A program made the translations under genes and the position numbers. A model generated the notes under the pieces. The model saw only the letters and a program-made list of their open reading frames with translations, made no database searches and was not told the origin of the DNA. Below, piece by piece: positions 1 through 5,186 of a DNA stretch of 5,542 nucleotides (the stretch's first letter is position 1; every line of letters begins with the position of its first letter). Origin of the DNA: Chromatiales bacterium (GTDB lineage: Bacteria; Pseudomonadota; Gammaproteobacteria; UBA6429; Thiohalophilaceae); contig JAHEDB010000180.1 of assembly GCA_024641465.1 (NCBI GenBank), positions 1-5,542 on the forward strand. Reading direction: 5' to 3'.

Positions 1-814
1 GCCCCGCGCCCTGGCCGCCTTTATCACCGGCGGGCTGCTAGCCCTGGCCGGTGCCTTGTTACAGGTCCTGTTGCGCAATCCCCTTGCCGACCCCTATGTG
101 CTGGGTGTCTCCGGTGGCGCCGCCGTCGCCGCCCTGCTGGCGATCATGGTCGGCGCCAGCGGGTTGGTGATCTCGGGCAGCGCCTTCATCGGCGCACTGT
201 GTTCGATGTTGCTGGTATTTGGCCTGGCCCACGGCCAGGGTAGCTGGACACCCACCCGTCTGCTGTTAACCGGCATCGTGCTGGCCGCCGGTTGGGGGGC
301 GATGATCAGTTTTATCCTCACCATCAGCCCCGATCAAACCTTACGCAGCATGCTGTTCTGGTTGATGGGTGATCTGGGTTATGTGCAAACCAATACCCTG
401 GGTTTTGTTGTTCTGACCCTCGGCCTGTTGATCAGCCTGCCGATTGCCAGAAGCCTGAATATTCTCACCCAGGGTGAACTACAGGCGGCCTCGCTTGGAG
501 TCGAAACGCAGCGCTTGCGCATCGTGGTCTATCTGCTGGCCTCGATGTTGACCGCCACGGCCGTGACCATGGCCGGCAGTATCGGCTTTGTCGGGCTGGT
601 GGTGCCGCACCTGATCCGCATGATGGGCTTTAGTGATAACCGTGTGCTGCTGCCCGCCGCCACCTTGTTCGGTGGCAGTCTGTTGATCCTGGCCGATACC
701 CTGGCACGGACCATTATCGCGCCGCAACAATTACCGGTCGGGGTGATCTCGGCCGCCATCGGTGTACCGCTGTTTTTATTCCTGTTGTATCGCGGTCAGG
801 TGCAACGCCTGTGA
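1..814 (+). CDS. btuC: BtuC/FecCD-family ABC transporter permease, 5' end cut off by the window
   Basis: Inner-membrane permease subunit of a type II ABC importer, probably for vitamin B12. The open frame (codons from position 2) runs from the left edge to TGA at 812-814, giving about 270 visible residues. Family members are about 320-340 residues (E. coli BtuC 326), so roughly the first 55-70 residues with the first membrane helix lie outside. FecCD hallmarks are clear: RNPLADPYVLGVSGGA at visible residues 26-41; the cytoplasmic coupling segment GSIGFVGLVVPHLIR that docks on the ATPase; and a C-terminal LPVGVISAAIGVPLFLFLL helix. Most of the protein is hydrophobic helices. It overlaps the ATPase gene by 4 nt, indicating translational coupling. 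The family also imports haem and siderophores, so the B12 assignment rests on the neighbouring btuB, riboswitch and adenosyltransferase. The first in-frame TTG/ATG inside the window is not the true start, because the conserved family sequence continues upstream of it. Confidence 0.88.
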   Translation, partial: PRALAAFITGGLLALAGALLQVLLRNPLADPYVLGVSGGAAVAALLAIMVGASGLVISGSAFIGALCSMLLVFGLAHGQGSWTPTRLLLTGIVLAAGWGAMISFILTISPDQTLRSMLFWLMGDLGYVQTNTLGFVVLTLGLLISLPIARSLNILTQGELQAASLGVETQRLRIVVYLLASMLTATAVTMAGSIGFVGLVVPHLIRMMGFSDNRVLLPAATLFGGSLLILADTLARTIIAPQQLPVGVISAAIGVPLFLFLLYRGQVQRL

Positions 815-1581
815 AAGCCTTACTCGAAACCCACAGCCTGTCGGTTGAGATTGGCGGCAAGACCATCTGCCACGGCCTGGATCTGCAAATCACCGCGCAG
901 CAATCATGGGCGATCCTCGGCATGAACGGCGTTGGCAAGACGACCCTGTTGCACACCCTGGCCGGTTTGCGCGCGCCACAGACCGGCGCTGTTGAATTGT
1001 GTGGTATGGATATGGCGCAGCTTAATAAGCGCCGGATCGCACAAACACTTGGCCTGTTATTACAGGACTATGAGGACGCCTTTCCCGGTACGGTCATGCA
1101 AACCGTACTGACCGGCCGTCACCCACACATGAGTAACTGGCAATGGGAGAGCGCCGAGGATATCCGTATCGCCGAACAGGCGCTGGCCTTTGTCGAGATG
1201 AAGGAGTTTGCCGAGCGTTCGATCTTAACCCTGTCGGGTGGCGAGCGTCGCCGCGTCGCCCTGGCCAGCCTGCTGTGTCAGCAACCGGCTATCTTGTTAC
1301 TGGATGAACCGACCAATCATCTCGACCTGCGCTATCAACATCGTTTGCTCGATGGTCTGACCACACAGCTCCGGCAACAGGCCAAGGCCGCCATCATGAT
1401 CATGCACGACGTCAATCTGGCCATGCGCTATTGCGATCATGCCTTGTTGTTGTTTAATGATGGAGACTTTATTGCAGGATCTTGCAAGGAAGTCATGACC
1501 GTGAACAGCCTCTCAAGACTTTATGACTATCCAATGCAGAGTGTGAAACAGGGTAATAGCGAGATCTTTATCCCGGCCTGA
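811..1581 (+). CDS. btuD: BtuD-type ABC transporter ATP-binding protein (B12 import)
   Basis: ATPase subunit (256 residues) that powers the preceding permease on the cytoplasmic face. All ABC motifs are in order: Walker A GMNGVGKTT (37-45), Q-loop Gln85 in LLLQD, signature LSGGE (141-145), Walker B ILLLDEP (161-167) with catalytic Glu166, D-loop NHLD (169-172), and switch His199 in MHDVN. The length is normal for the FepC/BtuD group. The start is GTG at 811, chosen because it forms the GTGA overlap with the permease stop and puts Walker A at the usual depth. A weak AGG about 10 nt upstream is the only Shine-Dalgarno candidate, which fits coupled translation. Walker A has Met and Val where Pro and Ala are commonest, which is acceptable variation. 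The gene ends 4 nt from the stop codon of the convergent ParA-like gene and no terminator is visible between them. The substrate is inferred from context; a siderophore or haem ATPase cannot be excluded from the sequence alone. Confidence 0.88.
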   Translation: MKALLETHSLSVEIGGKTICHGLDLQITAQQSWAILGMNGVGKTTLLHTLAGLRAPQTGAVELCGMDMAQLNKRRIAQTLGLLLQDYEDAFPGTVMQTVLTGRHPHMSNWQWESAEDIRIAEQALAFVEMKEFAERSILTLSGGERRRVALASLLCQQPAILLLDEPTNHLDLRYQHRLLDGLTTQLRQQAKAAIMIMHDVNLAMRYCDHALLLFNDGDFIAGSCKEVMTVNSLSRLYDYPMQSVKQGNSEIFIPA

Positions 1582-1585
1582 ATGA

Positions 1586-2284
1586 CTACCCGACGCGCTT
1601 GCTGATCCCGGCGGCCGGTACGGTCTCCGTTTCCAGCCAGTCAAACAGCGGTTGCCAATGTTTTTGATCGACCTTGGCGCGATGATCCCACATCTCGTGA
1701 ATGCTGATGCCATGTCCCGCCGCACGCACATAGTGTTGCGTATCACGAATGCTGGTAATGAAGGGCAATTTCAGGGTATTCAAAAAACGTTGCAGGGCAT
1801 TATAAACCGTGGTGTTCTTCTTGACCCGATTGGCGACCACCCCGACATGGATACCGGTCTGTCGCACCTTACCGATCAACAGCAGGTCTTCGATAAAACG
1901 GGTCGCGGCGTGGATGTCGATATGTGAAGGCAGGACGGGAATGACAATCGTGTCGATCTGGCGGAGATAATCCAGCACCTGATGACCTATCACCCCGGCC
2001 GGTGCGTCAAACACAACCCGTTCAGTGCCGGCAGGCACGCGTAAGGCCCAGGTGCTGGTGACGTTCATGCTGAGATTTTTATGTGCATCGACCCCCGCAA
2101 TGGCAGGACGATTTTTACTGCGCTGTGATAACCAGCGCATGCTGGAGGCCTGGGGATCATAATCGATCAGCGCCGTATTGAATCCACCACAGGCATAGTG
2201 GCTGGCCAGGGTCGTGGCTATGGTTGTCTTGCCACAACCCCCTTTACTGTTCAGAACCAGTATACGTCGCATCGTCCTCATCAT
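1586..2284 (-). CDS. Orphan ParA/MinD-family P-loop ATPase
   Basis: A 232-residue ATPase of the ParA/MinD (SIMIBI) class. Visible motifs are the deviant Walker A KGGCGKTT (14-21) with its signature Lys14, the switch I/A' segment DYDPQ (41-45) followed by a Trp at 51, and Walker B VVFDAP (90-95) with Asp93. The C-terminal part ends in a HWQPLFDWLE element seen in small ParA-like proteins. Family members dimerise on ATP, often bind DNA non-specifically, and position plasmids, chromosomes, chemoreceptor clusters or microcompartments. There is no N-terminal helix-turn-helix, no adjacent ParB-like gene in the window, and no MinD-type C-terminal amphipathic helix that I can recognise, so the cargo is unknown. 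The start is ambiguous: ATG at 2284, 2281 or 2272. AAGGG lies directly before the first, and the third gives MRRILVLNSKGG, a typical family beginning (228 residues). It is transcribed against btuD and away from btuB. It is not a cobyrinate diamide synthase: the CbiA-type amidotransferase half is missing. Confidence 0.9.
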   Translation of the reverse strand: MMRTMRRILVLNSKGGCGKTTIATTLASHYACGGFNTALIDYDPQASSMRWLSQRSKNRPAIAGVDAHKNLSMNVTSTWALRVPAGTERVVFDAPAGVIGHQVLDYLRQIDTIVIPVLPSHIDIHAATRFIEDLLLIGKVRQTGIHVGVVANRVKKNTTVYNALQRFLNTLKLPFITSIRDTQHYVRAAGHGISIHEMWDHRAKVDQKHWQPLFDWLETETVPAAGISKRVG

Positions 2285-2300
2285 CCCTTACGCAATTTCC

Positions 2301-2343
2301 ATACAAGATACTGTATTTTAGACCACCCTGCTTATTTATTAAA
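2301..2343 (-). promoter_or_regulatory. Possible promoter with overlapping dyad for the ParA-like gene
   Basis: On the minus strand, TAAAAT (plus coordinates 2315-2320) resembles a -10 box. TTTAAT (2338-2343), a 3/6 match to the -35 consensus, lies 17 nt upstream. Initiation near 2308 would leave a leader of about 24 nt before the first ATG. The downstream edge of the -10 overlaps an imperfect palindrome, ATACAAGATACTGTAT at 2301-2316, symmetric at 12 of 16 positions. That is where a repressor, possibly the ParA-like protein or an unseen partner, could bind. The -35 is poor and the region is AT-rich, so this is only a candidate. Confidence 0.3.
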
Positions 2344-2349
2344 CAGTGG

Positions 2350-2365
2350 TGTGCAATACATCACA
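2350..2365. promoter_or_regulatory. CRP-like palindrome
   Basis: TGTGC-AATACA-TCACA matches the CRP/Vfr half-site consensus TGTGA-N6-TCACA at 9 of 10 specified positions. It lies in the divergent intergenic region, centred about 49 nt upstream of the inferred start of the ParA-like transcript and about 136 nt upstream of the inferred btuB start. The motif is short and no regulator gene is in view, so binding is an inference. Confidence 0.3.
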
Positions 2366-2388
2366 GTTCGTCCGGGGAATAACATAAC

Positions 2389-2438
2389 CGTGATAACGAC
2401 TGTTCAATCTGTAGCCACAAAAATTCACAATTATCACG
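2389..2438. repeat. 8-bp perfect inverted repeat in the intergenic region
   Basis: CGTGATAA at 2389-2396 is exactly complementary in inverted orientation to TTATCACG at 2431-2438, separated by 34 nt. It lies just upstream of the btuB promoter. It lacks a U-tract and the loop is long, so a terminator is unlikely. Paired operator half-sites or chance are both possible. Confidence 0.35.
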
Positions 2439-2457
2439 CCAGTCCTGACCTGTATGA

Positions 2458-2486
2458 TTGACAGCCACAGACCTCACCCCTAGACT
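2458..2486 (+). promoter_or_regulatory. Sigma70-type promoter for the btuB operon
   Basis: A perfect -35 box TTGACA (2458-2463) and a -10-like TAGACT (2481-2486) are separated by exactly 17 nt. The -10 matches TATAAT at 3 of 6 positions, including the key T1 and A2. Transcription would begin at about 2493-2496, a few nucleotides before the first strand of the riboswitch closing stem at 2501. That placement is just what an RNA-regulated leader needs and is the main reason for accepting the promoter. Confidence 0.65.
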
Positions 2487-2499
2487 GGCGCGGTAATTT

Positions 2500-2692
2500 G
2501 CTTCAGGTGTTCCGGCGATATCATCGTCGGAATGAAACGGGAAGCCGGTGACCCAGATAATGGGGATCCCGGCGCTGCCCCCGCAACGGTAAGTGAGACC
2601 AACTGAATCACACCGCCACTGTGCCATGGCATGGGAAGGCGATTCAGCCGGAACAAAGATTCCACTCACGAGCCCGGAGACCGGCCTGAAGT
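2500..2692 (+). ncRNA. Adenosylcobalamin riboswitch aptamer
   Basis: Cis-acting RNA that binds cobalamin and controls the operon behind it. The closing stem P1 is a perfect 7-bp pair, CTTCAGG (2501-2507) with CCTGAAG (2685-2691). Next come an 8-bp hairpin (2512-2519 with 2523-2530), the conserved AAACGGGAAGCCGGTG block (2535-2550), the B12 box GCTGCCCCCGCAACGGTAA (2574-2592), CACTG (2617-2621) with GGGAAGGC (2633-2640), and the 3' core GAGCCCGGAGACCGGCC (2670-2686). All core elements of the class are present in order. One oddity is a small extra hairpin (CCCA 2552-2555 with TGGG 2561-2564) in the loop of P4, whose stem is GCCGG 2544-2548 with CCGGC 2569-2573. The aptamer sits between a good promoter and btuB, its classical target, so ligand binding should reduce btuB, tonB and pduO expression. 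Confidence 0.96.
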
Positions 2693-2813
2693 TGTTCGGG
2701 TGTGTCGCGGAGGGCGAGACCGACGGGATTATTCACCTCCAATTCCGTATCTTTTCCTCCACGCACGAAAGTACCCCACGCGGGTGAGCGTTTTAATCGA
2801 GGAAACTAACATA
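2693..2813 (+). promoter_or_regulatory. Riboswitch expression platform and btuB ribosome binding site
   Basis: About 120 nt separate the aptamer from the btuB ATG. The Shine-Dalgarno GAGGAAA (2799-2805) is 8 nt from the ATG and perfectly complementary to TTTCCTC at 2753-2759. That forms a 7-bp anti-Shine-Dalgarno stem enclosing a minor hairpin (ACCC 2773-2776 with GGGT 2782-2785). Upstream, GGAGG (2709-2713) is displayed as the loop of a TCGC/GCGA hairpin (2705-2717). It is complementary to CCTCC at both 2736-2740 and 2756-2760, and the second copy overlaps the anti-Shine-Dalgarno strand. No hairpin followed by a strong U-run is present, so translational rather than transcriptional control is the better reading. 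Pairings were found by eye, without energy calculation. Confidence 0.55.
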
Positions 2814-4589
2814 ATGAAATCCTATTTAACCGGCCTGCTTGGCAGCGCCGTGCTTGTCACAAGTGTATCCACCCTCCATGCTGAAGAACAAAGTCCGGTG
2901 ATCGTCACGGCCACGCGTACCGCGCAGACCGCCGATGCGTCGCTGGCCTCCGTCACCGTCATTACGGAAGCGGATATTCAACGCAGTCAGGCCAGCAGTA
3001 TACAGGACCTGTTACAGGGTTACGCCGGGCTTGATTTTCGCAACAACGGCGGCGCCGGCAAGACCACCAGTCTGATCATGCGCGGCACCAATTCCACTCA
3101 TGTACTGGTCATGATCGACGGTATCCGGGTCGGCTCTGCCACGTCGGGCACCGCTTCGTTCCAGGATATCCCTGTCTCACAAATTGAACGCATTGAGATA
3201 GTCCGCGGCCCACGCTCATCGCTGTATGGCTCCGAGGCCATCGGCGGCGTGATCCAGATCTTTACCAAAAAAGGCCATCGCAGCAAGGCCACCAACCTGA
3301 GCGCCGGGATGGGCAGTTACGGTACCGAAAGTTACTCGCTGGGTGTGGAAGGGAGTAATGACAAACACAGCTACAGTATCAAGGCAGCAAAATTCAAGAC
3401 CGAAGGCTTTAATGCAAAACAGGGTACGGAACCGGATGATGACGGTTATAAAAATGACTCCGTCAATCTGAACTACAAGCTCCGCTTTGGACAAACCTCC
3501 GACCTGGCGGTGAATATCCTGCGTGCGGAAGGCGCAAACAAATACGATGGCACGAGTGTCAATCAGGCGGAATTCGTCCAACAGGCAGCCGGTTTAAACC
3601 TGAAGGTATCCCCGGTGAATTCCTGGAATATGTCCCTGCAGGCGAGTCAAAGTCGGGATGAGTCAGACAATTACCTCAATGGCATATTCAAGACCCGTTA
3701 CAACACCCGGATCCAGCAGACCTCGTGGCAAAATGATTTTGTTCTCAACACCAGCAATATCTTTACCCTTGGCGCCGACTACCGTGTCGATGAAGTCGAC
3801 AGCAGCGTGGCATACAAGGAAAAGAGCCGGGACAATAGTGGTGCCTTCCTGCAACACCAGTGGTCAGGCGCCACAAACGATATCATTATTGGTCTGCGCT
3901 ACGATGACAACGAGGCTTATGGAACGCATACCACGCAGAACATTGGCTGGGGATATAACCTGAGCGAAACATACCGGTTCACCGCGGCATACGGAACCGC
4001 CTTTTCCGCACCGAGCTTTAATCAGCTTTATTACCCGGGATATGGCGTCGCCACGCTCAAGCCGGAGGAATCAGAAAGTTATGAGCTTGGCTTGCGCTCG
4101 AAATACAGCTGGGGGCAATGGGACATCCACGCCTATCGCACCAACATTGAGAATATGATTGGTGGATATCCGCCAGCCAATATCAATCAGGCAGAAATCA
4201 ATGGCCTTGAGCTGCGTCTGTCCGGCACACTTATGGGTATGCAACAACAAGTTGATCTGAGTTACACCGACCCGCGCGATACCGCGACAGACAAAATACT
4301 CGCACGCCGCAGCCGGAAATCCCTGCGCTACAGCCTCGACAGCAACACAGGGAATCTTGCGTATGGCGCCACTATCATTGGCCAGGGTGAACAGTATGAT
4401 GATGCCGCAAATACCAAAAAAGTCAGTGGTTACGGCCTGCTCAACCTGCGAGCCAGCTACGCACTAGGCAAGGAATGGTCGCTGCGCGCCAAGATCGATA
4501 ATGCCCTCGACAAAAAATATGAAAGCATACAAGATTATAACCAGGCCGGTATGACGGTATTTGCCTCCATCAACTACCAGGGCCTGTAG
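2814..4589 (+). CDS. btuB: BtuB, TonB-dependent outer-membrane cobalamin receptor
   Basis: Outer-membrane 22-strand receptor (591 residues, E. coli 614) that imports cobalamin using TonB-transmitted energy. Residues 1-23 form a signal peptide (MK start, hydrophobic core, cleavage after THLHA-like TLHA at 20-23). The TonB box PVIVTATR (28-35) follows within a few residues. The plug domain covers about 40-155, ending in the family motif IEIVRGPRSSLYGSEAIGG (127-145). The barrel follows. EPDDDGYKND (206-215) and KYDG (243-246) fall where E. coli BtuB has its aspartate-rich calcium-binding loops (inferred by alignment in mind). YGTAFSAPSFNQLYYPG (393-409) and DNALDKKYESIQDYNQAG (562-579) match conserved barrel segments. 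ATG 2814 is chosen over upstream in-frame ATGs because it has GAGGAAA 8 nt before it, begins the signal peptide, and clears the riboswitch. Unusually, the chain ends NYQGL instead of the terminal aromatic typical of outer-membrane barrels. It is first in an operon with tonB and pduO. Confidence 0.95.
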   Translation: MKSYLTGLLGSAVLVTSVSTLHAEEQSPVIVTATRTAQTADASLASVTVITEADIQRSQASSIQDLLQGYAGLDFRNNGGAGKTTSLIMRGTNSTHVLVMIDGIRVGSATSGTASFQDIPVSQIERIEIVRGPRSSLYGSEAIGGVIQIFTKKGHRSKATNLSAGMGSYGTESYSLGVEGSNDKHSYSIKAAKFKTEGFNAKQGTEPDDDGYKNDSVNLNYKLRFGQTSDLAVNILRAEGANKYDGTSVNQAEFVQQAAGLNLKVSPVNSWNMSLQASQSRDESDNYLNGIFKTRYNTRIQQTSWQNDFVLNTSNIFTLGADYRVDEVDSSVAYKEKSRDNSGAFLQHQWSGATNDIIIGLRYDDNEAYGTHTTQNIGWGYNLSETYRFTAAYGTAFSAPSFNQLYYPGYGVATLKPEESESYELGLRSKYSWGQWDIHAYRTNIENMIGGYPPANINQAEINGLELRLSGTLMGMQQQVDLSYTDPRDTATDKILARRSRKSLRYSLDSNTGNLAYGATIIGQGEQYDDAANTKKVSGYGLLNLRASYALGKEWSLRAKIDNALDKKYESIQDYNQAGMTVFASINYQGL

Positions 4590-4607
4590 GCAACACAGGG
4601 GCGGGGC

Positions 4608-5183
4608 ATGAAACTTCAAACACAACATCGATTGACGGTTTTCATTGCCCTGTCCCTGTCTCTTCATCTCGTCTGGTTTATCGGCCAGCGGAACTGGTCA
4701 CTCCATCCCCCGCAACAGGATGATAGCCAGATGTCGATCCACATCAGTGGCCCGCAAACGCCTGCTCAGGTACAGAAAAAACCGTCGAGTAATGAAACAC
4801 CACTCACCCGCGAAGCCGAGACACTGACAGAAGATAAACCGCAAGCCCGTTCACCGACAAACTCATCGGTTCTACAGCAAACCAACCAACTGAACCGCGC
4901 CAGGATCATCGGCCAGATCAGACAAAGGCTGCAACAACACTTTTTTTATCCCCGACTGGCGCGCCAGCGAGGTTGGCAGGGACAGGTACTGCTTGCCTTC
5001 CGGCTGGATGGGGCAGGCAGTATTCAACACGTTCACGTTAAACACAGTTCCGGTTACGCGATCCTCGATGACTCGGCCATTGCCGCCATGCAGCAAGTGG
5101 GTCAGATTCATCAAGACGACATCGGCCTGTTTGAACGGATCGGGCAACTGGAAATCCCGATCATCTATCGACTCGAGGGATAA
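4608..5183 (+). CDS. tonB: TonB energy transducer encoded in the B12 receptor operon
   Basis: A 191-residue TonB protein, anchored in the inner membrane and spanning the periplasm to contact the TonB box of receptors, here presumably BtuB. One N-terminal membrane helix covers about 9-27. It carries Ser16 and His20 (SLSLH), the same spacing and even the same numbering as the functionally essential SxxxH of E. coli TonB. Residues about 30-105 are a hydrophilic linker rich in Gln, Ser and Thr with only scattered prolines, unlike the EP/KP-rich linker of E. coli TonB (239 residues). The C-terminal domain begins at about 108 with FYP (113-115), then GWQGQVLLAFRLDGAGSI (122-139) and SSGYAILDDSAIAAM (147-161), the standard TonB fold signature. 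The start is ATG 4608 with a GGGGCGGGG purine run upstream, 18 nt after the btuB stop. The next gene begins 3 nt after its stop. ExbB and ExbD, needed to energise it, are not in the window. Confidence 0.9.
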   Translation: MKLQTQHRLTVFIALSLSLHLVWFIGQRNWSLHPPQQDDSQMSIHISGPQTPAQVQKKPSSNETPLTREAETLTEDKPQARSPTNSSVLQQTNQLNRARIIGQIRQRLQQHFFYPRLARQRGWQGQVLLAFRLDGAGSIQHVHVKHSSGYAILDDSAIAAMQQVGQIHQDDIGLFERIGQLEIPIIYRLEG

Positions 5184-5186
5184 ACC

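Noticed and set aside
56..814. Permease gene starting inside the window at TTG 56
   Set aside because: The frame is open to the left edge and conserved FecCD sequence precedes position 56, so the gene is truncated by the window.
1652..1927. Plus-strand open frame of 91 codons
   Set aside because: It is wholly antisense to the ParA-like gene, has no recognisable domain or ribosome binding site, and the opposite strand encodes clear ParA motifs.
1586..2284. Cobyrinic acid a,c-diamide synthase (CbiA/CobB) as the minus-strand ATPase, tempting in a B12 locus
   Set aside because: CbiA is about twice as long and has a C-terminal class I glutamine amidotransferase domain. Here only a ParA-type P-loop domain is present. 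The two share the same Pfam P-loop family, which explains many misannotations.
2361..2669. Minus-strand open frame of 102 codons across the leader
   Set aside because: It covers the btuB promoter and riboswitch, whose sequence is constrained as RNA, and the translation has no recognisable family features.
2778..2794. Hairpin ACGC/GCGT followed by TTTT as an intrinsic terminator of the riboswitch
   Set aside because: The stem is only 4 bp and the U-run is 4 long, too weak for a convincing terminator. Sequestration of the Shine-Dalgarno is better supported.
2631..2813. N-terminal extension of btuB starting at ATG 2631
   Set aside because: It would translate the riboswitch core and place about 60 unrelated residues before a clear signal peptide. 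ATG 2814 has a strong Shine-Dalgarno and the expected signal sequence.
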